A DNA stretch of 64,000 bases, from assembly GCA_902702965.1 (NCBI GenBank), contig CACRXP010000639.1, positions 149,686 to 213,685 on the forward strand, given 5' to 3'. Below are positions 1-13,295 of this stretch, piece by piece. The notes under the pieces are model-generated. The model had not been told where the DNA came from. It saw nothing but the letters and a program-made list of their open reading frames with translations, and made no database searches. Origin of the DNA: Spirometra erinaceieuropaei. Its lineage: Eukaryota; Platyhelminthes; Cestoda; Diphyllobothriidea; Diphyllobothriidae. The position numbers and the translations under genes were made by a program. The stretch's first letter is position 1, and every line of letters begins with the position of its first letter.

Positions 1-105
1 TAACCCAGCTATGAAAAGCCCGATGGCCTCGGTGGGGTTCGAACCCATGGCAGCAAGTGCAAGGCTTGCATACAGACAGCAAGTTAACGAAATGAGCCAC
101 CAGGT
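1..105 (-). repeat. tRNA-derived SINE fragment, copy S1
   Basis: Read on the minus strand, this stretch has a tRNA-like head with a box-B motif (GGTTCGAACCCC, plus-strand 36-47) followed by GAGGCC and a tail resembling GCTTTTCATAGCTGGGTTA. The tail aligns with the one at 32528-32550 (GAGTTTTTCACAGTCGGGTCA), which follows a clearer tRNA-like head. The 3' tail is cut by the window edge. It is a SINE relic rather than a tRNA gene: the box A is poor and no cloverleaf closes. Confidence 0.55.
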
Positions 106-114
106 TCGACGGAG

Positions 115-215
115 GCAAAAATATGGTTACACGCAGGCCCCCGACCGGGAGCTAGTAGCTCAGATGATTAGAACGTCGAAATTCATGGAGTTTTTCACAG
201 TTAGTTTAGACAGAT
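115..215 (+). repeat. tRNA-derived SINE fragment, copy S2 (box B deleted)
   Basis: A plus-strand partner of S1. A box-A-like TAGTAGCTCAGATGATTAG (146-164) is followed after a short interval by the family tail GGAGTTTTTCACAG (188-201). The box-B part of the head is missing, so this is an internally deleted copy. It lies head-to-head with S1. Confidence 0.45.
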
Positions 216-3200
216 ATTAAAGTGTAAAGCAAAGCAGAGGAGCTAGATATTTCAACTTAAAATCAGTAGAGCGTCCAGGTTGACACATTATATTCAGTTT
301 ACTGGCAGGTCTGTTACGTTATTTTCTTTCAGTACTTTGTGCTGTTACGGGTACTAGCTGTCGTGCATCAGGTTGGCAAAATCACCATCTAAGGAGTAAA
401 AAACATTGTAATTTTGTCCCATCTGTACTATGACTCAGCGAACAAGTTAAATTGTTTTATGTCTTTTTGGATGAATTCATTAACAGTCGACGGGATAAGA
501 ATTTTTAATTATTCTACAAATCTTTGTAAACTATGTTTCATTTCCTAACGGTAAGTGAACTAAACAGTCCCCACGGCCACACACTTGGAGTGAACGTTTA
601 CTTGGCCGTACTTCTGAGACCTCGAGTAAACTGTTTACATTAGACCGCACACCACTTCGTCCAGATGTGGGCAAAGATTCGAAAAGGCTTTTGATCCTTC
701 ATTAGTATTTACCTGATTGAAGGTCGTGGATCTTTTTTATCCAAAAAATCAGATTGGCCTGTAAGTACATAGTTTTTTGCAGTGTCGGCATTACGCATAC
801 TAAAAAAGTTGGCATTTAGGTACGAAGAGGGTTTTCTTTGCAAAACACCCAATCAGTATCATGTTTTGGCCGAAGTTTTGTTAGTCGCAACTGATACATC
901 AAAAAACTGTATAAACATATACGAATAACGAATAAGAAGTAATCATTTAAAGAGCTTTCACGGGATTCCCTTCGAGATTTTTAGATTAAATGGCCAAGTA
1001 ATCTTTCTAAATCTCTTCTTGTAAGTGGCGTCCGTTGGCAGCATATAAAAAAAGGTATTCTTAAAGTCTGGATATCTCACTGTTGTAGACTGAGAGGCCA
1101 CTTGTTGAATTACATTTAAATCTACAGCTTCCAAAGCCAACTATTTCTTGAGACTTTCGTTCAAAAATCAAAGGCACTTTCCATCGATGACGTTTACAGT
1201 AAAATATTTGACTCAGGAATAAGTAGGAAATTTACACAAAATATCTGCAATTCGCATGCCAATAACCCAGCACCTTTAAACGTTTATCTATATTTGGAAG
1301 AGCAGCCTTTGACAACCGAAAGCACCTTTGAAATGCATGTAATTATCTACAAGATGTTAAGTTGTACTCCAAAAACAGGCGTATTACATTTCGACTACTT
1401 AGAGTCGAATTTAATCAAGGAAAGAAACATTTAGTTCAATAAATACGGGAAACAATAAATACAAAATACCAGAATGTGTGTAACTTTGATGATGCATTTG
1501 TTATGCCGGCAAACTTGGCATATATTATACGACTGATTTATCCCTTAAGAACTGCTCTTTGCCATTAGCGAGAGACCTCCTTCACGCCACCGACAAAGAC
1601 CCAGCCGTTGATCGCTTTACTTCTAATCGCCAAAACAGCTGTCTATAAAGTTTGATGGCTAATCAAAGTATAAGGAACCGAGAGTTCTTAAAAGTTGCAA
1701 TAAGCATAGCGCGCTTCCATGTGACCTTTTAAGTTAATTTCATAAGACATTCCAAAAATAAGACACCATCACAGAAGCAAATCGTCTTCCAAAATGAAGA
1801 CCTTTGATCAAAATACTTTTTTGGATAGAGTTGTCCTCAATTAGCTTCATATTTTAAGTAAAGTTGGCATTGAATATTCCAAATGCGATTTGAGTTCTCT
1901 CGCGCTTTTTCTCGGACGAACCGTTGACAGATGCCTCGTGTGAATAGTTGGCGCTCATAAACCAATAGATATCAAATGCTTATAATTATTCAAAATAGGC
2001 CACGGGGCAAGTATAATCGTTTATTTTATATATGACGTCGCTCTTAGGCTACAGACTTTTTATGAATATCTACTGTTAACCATAAAATTCATGTGATTGA
2101 TTGCACAGATCCTTACTTAGATGTTTGTAAGATTTATGACAGATAATAAAGTAAAATGTGCCTTAAACGTTGAATAGTACGTAAAAATCAGATGTTTTCT
2201 GTGTAGTAAAATTATTGAATTCGTTTTAACATATTTCATTTAGATGAAGCTGGCAGGACCAACAGCGACAACAGATCAATCAAAAGCGCTTATTGTTACA
2301 TGTGAGATTCTATTAAGCAGGAAAAACGCCGGATCTTAGCATTGAAAAGTAAGTAATTGATATGGCCATCTTCATAAAGAATAAATTTCAAACATCTTTT
2401 ACTTATACGCACGTTTAACATCTTATGGGCCTCATGTGCACTGAAGTTTGGCAAACTTTAAATCGTCTTCTGCAGTCACAAGCTAAAAGTGTGTGTAAGT
2501 ATGCAAAATTGGAAATATCTTTATCAGCACCATATTTAAATTCATACTTTAGAGAGCTCACTTGGGAAAACCCACCTTAGCCACAAATTTCGATACTGCG
2601 AAAGCCTAAAGTCACTTTTCAAGAAAAGCTGCGTTTATCGAAAAACGTTTGCTATACATAAAAAGCCGGTCCAGCACTTTTGCTGGTGTGTTTACGGTAT
2701 ACTTACAACACTCCAAGTCAGTAGGCTTAAATACAAATTAACTAAGCAACGCCTGCTTTCTGCAACTGCAGGAACACCTACAGGACGACGGTAAATTACA
2801 TCAAAATTCATGATCTTAAGTTATCGATAAAAAACAGGTCATCAATACCTTCACTCCTCTGGTTACAAATCAGCACTGTACATGATCTCCTGAAACACCG
2901 ATCTCAAAGGTGACTGTATTTTAGATTCGAGCAGATGGTCGAACTAAAATTGTAGCCAATTTTTAAATCCTCTATAAAGTTAATCCGAATTGTGTGGTGT
3001 GCTGACTTTTATTGAGAAATTTTCCGGTCCTCTTCTTAAATATTCCACAGCAAGTAATTAATACACACTTTGTGTGTGTTCTCTCCCTTAGCAGACGGCA
3101 TATATTCAAAAGTATATCCTAAAACCAGCAGAAGAAAGTATAATTTCCTAAAAGAATCACCTAAAAATCACGGTTTCGTCAGGTTTGACTCCCAATATTA

Positions 3201-5550
3201 GTGAGCATCCTTGTCTGGAAATCCATTTTACGCAAATTTAATAAGATTTTTTTGCAAACATTTGCGCAGTCTTTTGCCCACAAATCCATCATGGTTGTTC
3301 AAAGTAAAAAACTGTTTAGTATTCATTTAGACACTTATGGTCACTAGAAGGACTAATCGTAGGATGTAAAGGGGTAATTTAAGTATTCTAAAAGGGAGTC
3401 AGGTAATTTACTTGTGAGGTACTATAACCATAGGGAACCACCGGTTGTTTCCCAAAAATGGAATTTAAATAATTTTTCAAAACTTGAATAAGTGTTTCTT
3501 GAAACCAGTTAAATTATCAAAGACGCAATAATTCAAAAACCATGCATTAAAAATAAGCCTTTTTGATATTTCACTAAGGAAAATAGGCAGATTTAAAAAG
3601 TATTTTAAATGAATAAAACGGAAAAAATTCTTTGAAGTGCTTTATCCGAGTGCGGTTTTTAAAACGGTCAGACATAACATTTGTCCAAGTGTTATTAATT
3701 GCATTGCATACACTAAATCCATTGTGACCTAAACCGATTTAATCTGCGTAATGGGTTTCATCCTAGATTTAATGAGTTCTCATGCATATCTGAGCCTAGT
3801 CATCATTGTACACTGTCCCGCACTTAATAAAATAAGCGTATCGTTTTGCTTTTGATCAGACATTTACTCACGTTGATTTAAAGGCATCAAACAGTCCAAA
3901 TCGACGAACGCTTAGCGGAGGGCACCGCTCGCATCTTTATTTTATGTACAATATTCGATTGCATTTTGTAAATTATGCTGGTCCAAACGGTCATGGTGCT
4001 TTGAATGAATGGAATTTTAACCCTCATCAGTGGAACAGCCACTTGAAGTTAGTATCTGGCTCATACCAAAAGCCACCTATGGGTACTAAAACAACAATGA
4101 GGATGTAAACTCATGAAGTTTTAGGTAATTTCTGAGGTGCGACATGTCGTCAGATAAATAATCAAGCAAAGTTAACGAAGTCAAACGCTTTACCGTAGAG
4201 GAATCCAGGCGTAATTAGATTGCCTCTGTTTTCTTGCAAAGTCTCTTCACTAGGAGAGAATTATATAACATATTCTATCAAACCATACTGTGCGGTCTTC
4301 CTTTGAACTCTTTTTAAGACTTTACTACTATATTTCACCTTCCGCATGCATCTTACACTTAAGTAAATGACGCAATATTTAAGTGCTTTAAAAACAGTAG
4401 TTATGTTTTCTGTAATCGTGCCCGTATCAGTCATACGTTCCATTGGATGGGTACTCAACGACTGCTTAACAACATTAACTGAAAACGAGATATAAGACCT
4501 CGGTGTATGTGATGGGGTAATGCCCATATTTACTCGGCGCATTTGCGGTCAGTTAATCACGTTTTGTCAGCTAGGGTTAGTGCTAAGTGAGGCGGTTTTA
4601 CGTTTCCGGTAAATTAACTACAATTCCTCCGCTAAACTTAGCATAAACGCTATTAAATAGTCATTAAATCATAAACAAGAGTTAAAACGCACAAGTTGTA
4701 CACGCAGTTTCAAGTAAAAAATGAAGTCTTTAGAGTTGATAATATGCAACAAATTTAATTCGTTAAAATTTGAAATATTAGTAGCAGATCAAATAGCTAA
4801 CTGACTTCCAGAAAATCACACTATCAAAACAACCTATAAGCTTCCTATTGTAAGGTACAGAACCAGCAATATCTGTCAGATACTTTAGTCGCAAATGTAT
4901 ATTGTGTTAAGCATTTTGTAACCAATGGTTGGTATGCAAGTTATGATGGGTTGCGTCGGTGGATTTCAACATATGCAGTAATGAAGTTGCGAAAAGGCAT
5001 TTTTATGTGGGATTTTAAACTTTTACACGTTTGCGGGCAAATTAAATTTATAACTTATGACAAACGTATAAGCACTGTTGCCACACATGACTTAGAATGT
5101 TCAGATAAAGTGTGGACCTTACGATCGGTAAAAACTTTGGGATAATTTCAGTTAAACAAAGCCAAAATCCATCGCACTTTTCATAAGGATTACAATGTCC
5201 ATATGTCATAATCAGCAGAAAAATATAGGGTAGATATTACTCTGGTGCTTTTACAAGGATGTTTCAGCGCAATTTTCCTTAATGGTGGCATTCAGGTAAC
5301 CAATCCCAAATATTGTCAAATGGGCCTCAGAAACAATAGCACATTAACGCAAATAACATTTCAATCAAGACTCAGTTCCTTTAACTGTAGACACAATAAA
5401 CAGCTCTAAAAGCCGGCGGCTATTTCGCATAACGGTTGCGTGTACCACACACACTCTTCGCAAAAAATGTTTTGAACACTAACTCCAATAATTCTGAAGT
5501 CAGGAGTAATTTATTGCGCATGCTTTGAGGTCTTAACAATTTCATTACAT
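216..5550. other. AT-rich stretch with no recognised feature
   Basis: Only short open frames (93 codons or fewer) with no family resemblance occur here. No coding exon, RNA gene or repeat could be supported by eye. Sequence shared with unseen genomic repeats cannot be excluded. Confidence 0.5.
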
Positions 5551-6543
5551 GCAGTGCGTGACCGATCTCATGAAATGTTAGCCAACATTCTGGAATGCGT
5601 TTCCGATTAGGAAGAATTACTTAAGTGGAGTTGTTATACTGATTATCATGCATCATAACCTTATTACATTTCGGACTTGCCAGGATGTCCGCTTTTGAAT
5701 GCATTTCTTTTGGACTTCCTACAGGAACCGCATTTAATAAAAAATGACTACTCAGTTGGCGTGCATTTTTTCTATTGATTTTCGATGGCCTTATATATTC
5801 AAATCTATTTTATAGAAAACACGTACAGAAAATGCTTTATTTTGCTCATTTGGAAGGAAATTACATTACTATGATAGTTTATGCTAAAAAGCGTGTGCAT
5901 TTAGTTTTAAAAAAGTTTCTCAAATCCCGAATAATTTTCAGTTTGATCTGCTATCACATCAGCGTGTAGCAATTTGTGTCTTCAAGGTTCATGCTTTTCG
6001 CGTAAGGTAAATCATATATTCCTCTATGCTTTTAAGAAGATATCACATATAGTTCATTAAATTGTCCAATGGATACGGACTGTGTTGTACATTTAAAAAG
6101 GAACATTAGTAAACGGACATTTGCAGTCTTGCATGCATGAATGTCGCGCGGTCTTAAAAATCTCATAATTAGAAACCTTTTTAAAACCTAAATACACACT
6201 TTCGTCGGGCATAAGAAATGATGCAATTTCATTTCCTTCCACATGAGCAAGAGAAAGCATATTTTTTGCATATTTTCCATAAAATAGATTTGATTATATA
6301 AAACCATCGCAAATCAATTGAAAAAAATGCATGCTAATTGAGTAGTCATTTTTTTACCATATGTGGTTCCTGTAGGAGGTCCAAAAGAAATGCACTCAAA
6401 AGCCGATATCTTGGTGAGTCCGAAATGTTATAGGGCCATGCTGCATGATAATAAGTATAACAACTCCACTTAAGTAATCCTTTCTAATCGGAAACGCATT
6501 CCAGAATGTTAGCTAACATTTCATTAGATTGGTCACGTATTGT
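5551..6543. mobile_element. Foldback (long inverted repeat) element FB1
   Basis: About 990 bp whose two ends are diverged inverted copies of each other. The left arm (about 5551-5925) begins GCAGTGCGTGACCGATCTCATGA. The right arm (about 6170-6543) ends with its near complement (TCATTAGATTGGTCACGTATTG). Internal landmarks also mirror, for example the block before TTTTCGATGGCC on the left and GGCCATGCTGCATG on the right. A unique centre of about 245 bp separates the arms. There is no coding sequence. The layout suggests a non-autonomous DNA transposon of foldback/MITE type. Related elements are at 7628, 17822, 41866, 55991 and 60401. The exact ends and the target duplication were not resolved. 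Confidence 0.7.
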
Positions 6544-6876
6544 ATATAATGAGCACTCCCGTACTGAATATCGAAAAGTGATCTGACGAGATATATTATT
6601 AAGCACACACATAAGATCCTTTTTGCCACTAACAGTACCTTTCAAAAGAACATACTGAAACTTACACATCCCTAGATAAACTTATAAAAGATATCTAACT
6701 TTTTCATTTTCATTTAAGTAGTGTATTCAACATTTGATAAAAGCAAATGCAAATAAAAATATCCTCACTTATCTTGCGTCATCTATCATACTCCGGTACG
6801 CCCAACCGGAGTTATAGCTGGAAAAGTAGAATGAGAAGGCCTATATATGAGCACGACAGATAAACCTAACTAACTG
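6544..6876. other. Short spacer with a small palindrome
   Basis: AT-rich linker between FB1 and the solo LTR. CTCCGG (6791-6796) and CCGGAG (6806-6811) form a short inverted repeat of unknown meaning. No gene is seen. The last four bases (ACTG, 6873-6876) are the left target duplication of the adjacent LTR. Confidence 0.4.
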
Positions 6877-7367
6877 TGTAGCAGCCGCTCCATTCCCCCT
6901 TTTCTCCGGCTCCGTTTTGTCGGTCGATGGCCGCGACAATTGTTGCCAGGCCGCTGACACACAACCACCCCCGCCGATTATAACTGGACCCCCCCTCCTG
7001 TCCAGCTGCAGTGACCCCCGGCTGCCCCCACAAACAATTATCACCTCATGCGCGTCGGACGACCTGGCTTGGTACCCGTAAGCCCCTGTAATTATGCCTC
7101 CCCCTAATCCGTCCAATCTCATGATCAGCATCCAACCCGTCACCCCCACCTACTGACACAGACTTTCACTCCCGCGTAAACTACACACCGCGACTGACGC
7201 TCTCCGTGAACGGACGCTTTTTCTCTGTTGCAAGCAAACCGCCAACTTACGGCAACCTGCCCTGTGTACAGAATAAACTAGTCCTCACAGCTCCCTGACT
7301 TCTGACAGTAGACGAAACGAACTTATTGTGCGTGGTTTAAGTTGATCTCTCATCCTTGACCGCCACA
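6877..7367 (+). mobile_element. Solo LTR, probably Ty3/gypsy type
   Basis: A 491-bp GC- and C-rich block in AT-rich surroundings. It begins TGTAGC and ends CCACA, giving the TG...CA termini and short imperfect terminal inverted repeat (TGTAG/TGTGG) of an LTR. It is flanked by ACTG at 6873-6876 and 7368-7371, a 4-bp target duplication as made by many Ty3/gypsy integrases. AATAAA at 7272-7277 would serve as a polyadenylation signal in plus orientation, which sets the strand. No internal retroviral-type coding region lies beside it, so it is a recombined solo LTR. A 102-codon minus-strand open frame (6841-7149) reflects only the C-rich composition. Confidence 0.6.
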
Positions 7368-7627
7368 ACTGGAAACATCCACAATACGAAAACACGAGCC
7401 TAGTGTTGGGAGAAATTTCTGAAATTTCTAGATGTTTACCCGAAAATTTGCTTTTTGAAGGACCGTTTTCACCGATTTGGCATGTCCCTTAAAATTTCCT
7501 ATTTGAATATTTTCTAACCAACTTGCTAACTGACTCTTCCAAAATAAACCGTGCTTCTTTGTGCAGTGTTGGGGTCCGGCTATTGACTTTAATTTTCATC
7601 TCAGAGGTTTGGACAAAGTACACTATA

Positions 7628-8485
7628 CATTGACTGATTGATCTCATGAAATCTGACCGAAATTCTGAAATGCGTTTTCGAGTAGGAGGAATTTCGTAGG
7701 TGAAACTGTAATACTGATTATTATGCGGCACAATCTTATAATATTTCGGACTCGTCAGGATTTTGGCATTTGGAGGCACCTTTTTTCGGCCTCCTGAAGA
7801 AACCACACTCGGTTAAAATTGACTGCTTGTGTAGCATGCATTTTTCGCATTGATTTTCGATGGTGTTATAAATTCAAATATATTTTATAGAAAACGTGCG
7901 CAAAATATGCTTTCTTTTACCCGTTTCCTGAAAATCACATTTCTTTACATTTTCTAACCTAAGAAATGTTATCCTTTGCTTTTTAACGGTTTATTATTAT
8001 GAGATTTTAAGACCGTGCGATGTTTATTCCAACATTATCGTACATTTCCGTTTATCAATGTTCCTCCAGAAATATTCAACGCAGTCCTCATCCATCGCAA
8101 AATTTGATGAACTCTATGTAGCATCTTTTAAAGGCACAGAGAAATATATGTCTTACCTCACGCGGAAGGCATACACCTTGTAGACTGAAATCGCCCAATG
8201 CTAAGTAACCCCCTGATCTGGCTTAAAATTATTCGGAAATGAGGAAACCTTTGTAATACCTAAATATACACTTTCCTCCGCTGTAAAATGTAAAGACAAT
8301 GTGATTTTCCAAGAAACGAGTAAAAAGAAACATAGTTTTGCGCATGGTTTCTATGAAATATACTTGAATTTATAACCTCATCGAAAATTAATGTGAAAAA
8401 TACGTGCTACACCGAAGTAATCCCTTCTAATCAAAAACGCAGTTCAGAATTTCAATCAACATTTCGTGAGATCGGTCGCGCACTT
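7628..8485. mobile_element. Foldback element FB2
   Basis: About 858 bp of the FB1 family. The left arm starts near GACTGATTGATCTCATGAAAT and the right arm ends CATTTCGTGAGATCGGTCGCG. The arms mirror each other through TAGAAAACGTGCGCAAAATATG (left) and its diverged complement near 8330-8360. Its unique centre matches FB1's centre in reverse orientation (GAGATTTTAAGACCGTGCGATG here against CGCGCGGTCTTAAAAATCTC in FB1), so the two insertions are opposite in direction. A 105-codon minus-strand frame (7489-7806) overlaps the left arm and has no recognisable product. Confidence 0.7.
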
Positions 8486-11400
8486 AATATGATTATTTGC
8501 ACCTGTGTTGTAGCATAAGTACGAGTACGTACGCCGCATTTTTTATTTATTGTCGGATGATGCACAACGCCTCGATTAAAACATTTGAACAGTTGAAACG
8601 CCTGCTGCGCAACTTTGCCTTTAACTATCAGACAGGCTTTAGCCTGTTTGACGATTGGAATTGAAATTGTACTGTTCAATATGAATGTTCAGGTTGCAGT
8701 TATTCGTTAAAGTTTAAAAGCAGCGAGCAGATAACGTACAGAAATTACTTACTTAATTCCCTTAACTAGCGATTTTAAAACGCGGTTTCCAGTAAGACGA
8801 TAGCAGAAACGCATGTAACTAACAAGTTAAAGACAAATTAAATAGTCTATCCTTCGGACCTCCATGCAGAATATGACTGTGAAAAGCCCTGTTAACGGTC
8901 AGAATATCTGTGGAACATTCGAATAATTTATTTTAGAACGTTCAGTCTCCCACATTGAGTGAATATCTCATTGCTCAAAAGTGGACTATGCATTCTTGCA
9001 TTAGCCAGGATCGACAATTTGCAGTAGTTGGTTTCGGCTACGCACCCAACCCTGGTTAGAGCTAAGGGGTCCTCAGTTACGTCCGCATTGGCCTATGGAA
9101 GTGCACGAATGGTTGGTGTACGGGATAAGATGCACCGCACCGGGTCAATAGCTATCGTTCAGTAGTTATGTAATCTTCGGGAGACGGCTTCGCTAGATAC
9201 CTGTATGACTTTATAAAGTTCAGATGATGACACAACCGTTATTGCTATCGTTTTTAAGATCTTGACATTTTATATAATCCACCACATCCTGAATTCATTT
9301 CTAACGCAGCTATAATGGTGGCCGTCACAGCCAAGCTGAATTCTGGGAACTTTCAGCATTCATTTCACATCCATAGGTCGCGGAGAAATATGGAACTTGA
9401 GCGCCTCACATTTTGCCTTGGTTGATGTGAATATGTGTGATGGACGTCTTTACAGAGCTTCACTTTTCTGCACCTGAATGACCTCTGTGAGAGCAGAGAT
9501 ATGGGGTTAGTTGCTTGCCTGCAAATCGTTAAATATGGAGCAAATCAAACCTTCATCATAAAGGGAGAAATGCTTGCTCGCATGTTTGTATGTGGTCTTC
9601 GGTTGAATATATTTGCCGGCTAGGCAACATTCATTGCCTTGGTGTACTACGAGCCTTATGAGATAATCGCTTTAACCGGTGGGTTAATGACACCTTATAA
9701 TAATCTTTTAAGAAGCAATACAGCCCTCCAAATTCCACTACATGTTTTTTGTCCTCCACCGCTAAAACTCTTCAGAAAGCACTCAATAATGCTTGCTTCG
9801 GACAAAGATCCGTGGGAGGTGTCAAATACCGCCAATGACATACGTTTTGGTTAGAGCACGCATTATTCCTATTTAATCAATTCTTGCATCACACTGTGTC
9901 CAAGATCTGCAGTGCTCAACTTGTAACACAAACTAAGATACACGGATTCACCCATTCCTTGTCGATGGTGCATGATTATGCACTGCCCGGTGCCTTGATT
10001 CCCACCTACCAAAAACATTTCAAATATGTGAACTAAATGAATATTGACTTTTGCAATTATTTACATAAATATCTTTGAAGCCAGCACTTAAAAAGACAGT
10101 GTGAGTCTAAAGCCCAGCTGTCTGAATGTAAAATGGCTCCTACTCACTGGCTAAATAAAAAGGGAGTTCCAGTCGCCAGGAAAGGCACGTAACTTAAGAT
10201 CTGCAATGGATAGAAGGTCATCATTTATTCCATAATAAGGTGACGGGAAACATTTATACTGCGCAATTAGCTATTACTTTCCCCTCCATTTCCAGTGAAC
10301 GGTTTGGTTTCGGAAACAATGCTATACTAAAACACAAACTTTAATATGTGACGCTGAAAAAACGACCAGTGATACAAACTCAGGCAAGCAGTCTTGGCGC
10401 CAGTATGAAAATAAGGCCACTTTCTTTGTTAAAAAATGCTTTATGTCTGTTAGCGGCTATCCTTAAGGTCGGCGCTTCTTTGCACTGCCTAAGAGAAACA
10501 AGCGACTACTGCAGGCCGCTCTATAATGGGGAACTACGAATACAACACGGACACAGAATTTTGACGGCGGCAATCAGGGACGTTTGTGCATTCGCAAAGC
10601 CAATGTCCAAGCGCACTGCAAAACTGCAAATGTCAAATTCAGAAACTTTTGTCGTATAAATGTCTGCTGCTCCGAAACCTTTGTTAACGGAGGTCATCTG
10701 GCCAACTTAGGGACGACATACAGGAAAGTGGCACTTGAGGTATTCTACGCCATATGCTGCATCAATAACGAGCAGCACTCGAAAGAGGGCACTTTCGTTG
10801 ATTTGAACATGAGCCTGGCAATCGAGCGCATACGATTCAGGAAAGGGAACAGTAAATCAACTGGTCCAAAAAATCACCTACAGAGAAAGTGAACGTGGCG
10901 ACGATGCTCCCAATTATTCAGCTAAAGGGACTAGGTAAAGTAAGTCATCTGGCGAACCCTGAGACATTTTTGATTTTGCGTGGTCGCTGGAGGACCGTTG
11001 TGAACCACAGTGACGTGGCTTTTACACGTTGGTTCGGTTATTCATTGGCTAGACACACATACTTTCCTTCCTGGTGAGTATATATCCCTCATTGGTTATT
11101 GTTATATTTAGATAGACAAAAAACATTTGATCAAGGAAGACACAGGGTTAAAGATTCGGGGTTGCTAATTCTTACTAGGTGTTTCGAGGACCTTCAGGAA
11201 CCCATTGTGCCTTTTTGGCCAGTGGGTAACTTATCTGGTCGATCAATGCGGATCCACTTCAGTACGCAATCAAAAAACTCCTGCAGGGTATCAATTGACC
11301 TCGTAGATCAGGATCAATTAGAAAATACACGAGAGCTGGTTAATTATCAGATTATAAACCTAGACTATAGAAGAGCAATAATTGTTTCAGGAGGTTGAAC

Positions 11401-12773
11401 CTCACTCTTTGTGCAGCCCTTCAATAGGCCTAAAACTGTTGGACTCAGTAAGTTTCTCACCAAATCAAAAAAGTCTTAGAGCCATACTGTTGAAGTGCAC
11501 GATTGTCTTATGCATCCCACCTCCCTTCGACTTTCATAAAGTCCTTTTCGCAACAACTTACAATCAAAGAAGAATAAATGTCAATCCAAACAAAACTGAC
11601 ATTTGAGCGAAAATGGATAGCGTACCCACAGATACCCACAGCTGACAAGGCAGATTGCGACATGTCAAGGGTGGCACATCTGGTTAAAATTTCGAATGCG
11701 TCTATTTAGACCCCTTTGCTTAGCAAACGTTTTGTGACCGTGCAGTCAAATGCCGAAAAATCAAACTAATTTACAATCAGAGCAGTCGAAGCGGAATGCT
11801 GTGTTGTGGTTTACTTTATGTCAATCGCCCAAGTGGAAATATAATTCGGCTTTAACATTTTTTCAATAAAAGATTTTCCTCACTATTTGAAATTTAGTCG
11901 CGTTATGTTATTTTTGATGAACTAAGTCCCAAATCATATCATTAATCAAAATAACTTGTTAACAGTAGTCCAAAGCATATGCCTGTTCGAAAAGACATGT
12001 AAAAATATAACTTAAGATTTTCTTAAAGAGTTTGCAACCTTCGTTCAGTTGAAATTGCATGGGCGTGAAATGTTACTTGGATGGCGCTCGGAATATGGCC
12101 GATTTCCTCAGAAACGAAATAACCGAGCTTTGTGAATAGGTTTTGGGTCCCTTTTCTGGAATCTTTCAATCCCCTTAACATAGCAAGGCTTTCCACTCAT
12201 GCTGGAGATGCAGACATTCCTGTTAGTTATAGACAGTGTAATCCTCCTTACTTCGCTGGTGTTCGGTTAAATTCATGAATGCTTAAATCAACACTGTCAC
12301 AGTACAGGTATCCTTGACATTTGGAAACCGAAATCAATTTCTGGACAACTAACGCTCGGCAATTTAATTCGCCCGTTATCTTGACAAGATTAGGTGCACA
12401 CGAAACGCCATCCTCTGAAGGAATGTCCCGTAGAATAGCAACCTCCATATTGCAGATCTTTTGAGGCATTGAGGGGTTTTGCATCACAGGGTTTGCGCTC
12501 TGTGACCAAGTTTTGCTCTTTTGGTTAGTTTGACGTTGCATAGAGAATCGTGAAATTAATTTATTCTACTTTGCGAATCTAAGTAGCTTGTTAATCGCAA
12601 TTAAACAGATAGAAAAATTGGGAGATTGCACTAGGACAGTAGTGTATGAAAGAAGTTAGCAAGATAACTTTTGTACGCCTCAAATCAAGGTGACTCGAAA
12701 GGGCAAGTGCAACAGCACCTAGACGTACCACCTCACCCCCTGATCCACAACAAAAACTTGACCAGGATTTGGT
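8486..12773. other. No recognised gene; overlapping open frames at 10.3-11.6 kb
   Basis: Consecutive plus-strand open frames at 10348-10659, 10584-10892, 10889-11077, 11099-11398 and 11382-11606 (62-103 codons) are denser than elsewhere and slightly richer in GC. None matches a family I know, and frames change abruptly, so a decayed repeat or chance is more likely than a gene. A 97-codon minus-strand frame lies at 12248-12541. The rest shows nothing identifiable. Confidence 0.3.
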
Positions 12774-13295
12774 GAGGGGTGATTATGTAGCCACACCTGA
12801 CGGACACAATACTGCAGACCCACCTAATTATTTTGAGTTAGTGTAATTACGTTGTCATGGTGTTGTTGTGCATTTCGGTGCGTGTTTTGTCGACGGCCTT
12901 GTTTCCTTTTTGTCGTGTCTAACTTTGTGGGTCATTGCCGGTGGTTCTTCTTGACTTTTGGCTTGTCGTCTCCTTCTAACTTTCGCGTTGGATGTTTCAG
13001 GGTTAGTACTGCGGCTAAGAGTTAGGGTTAGGGTTGGGGTTACTATTAGGGGCGAGGGTCAGGGGAGTAGAGCTAGGAGTTAGAGTTATGGCGAAGGGTT
13101 AGGAGTTAAGGCAACTATATCTCAGCCATTCAAAGTACAACCGCGCATCCCCAATAGCCTTTCTTTTGCATACAGTTTCTTGACCTCGTCGCCTGTGTAT
13201 TCCTTCACCCAACCTGTAAAACAACAATGTCACTGGTCCCGTATTAAAGGCGGCTATGGTTTGTTTACCTCAGGTGCGGCTACATAATCACCTCC
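12774..13295. mobile_element. Short TIR element, copy M1 (MITE-like)
   Basis: About 520 bp bounded by terminal inverted repeats of about 25 bp: left GGGGTGATTATGTAGCCACA (continuing CCTGA, 12776-12800), right TCAGGTGCGGCTACATAATC (continuing ACC, 13270-13292). It has no coding capacity, so it is non-autonomous. The interior holds a TTAGGG-like tract (12999-13112) and then a block (13108-13265) repeated in M2. The flanks give no clear target duplication. A fragment of the same family is nested at 42592-42673. Confidence 0.65.
12999..13112 (+). repeat. Telomere-like TTAGGG-rich tract inside M1
   Basis: Irregular tandem variants of TTAGGG: GTTAGGGTTAGGGTTGGGG (13021-13039), then AGGAGTTAGAGTTATGG and AAGGGTTAGGAGTTAAGG. 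Similar decayed motifs occur in the other two family copies (GGATTAGGTTTAGGGC in M2; ACCCTAATCCCTATCCCC in the copy at 42.6 kb). The tract is therefore part of the element and not an independent interstitial telomere. Confidence 0.6.

Noticed and set aside
25..105. Apparent tRNA gene (box B GGTTCGAACCCC)
   Set aside because: No closing acceptor stem, poor box A, and the downstream sequence matches the tail of the SINE units at 32 kb.
6841..7149. 102-codon Gly-rich minus-strand frame
   Set aside because: It lies in the C-rich solo LTR; the open frame follows from composition.
10348..11606. Chain of overlapping open frames suggesting a host gene
   Set aside because: Phase changes without splice support, several frames start at non-ATG codons, and there is no recognisable domain.
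13021..13039. Interstitial telomere or chromosome-fusion scar
   Set aside because: The TTAGGG-like tract recurs inside other copies of the same TIR element, so it travels with the element.
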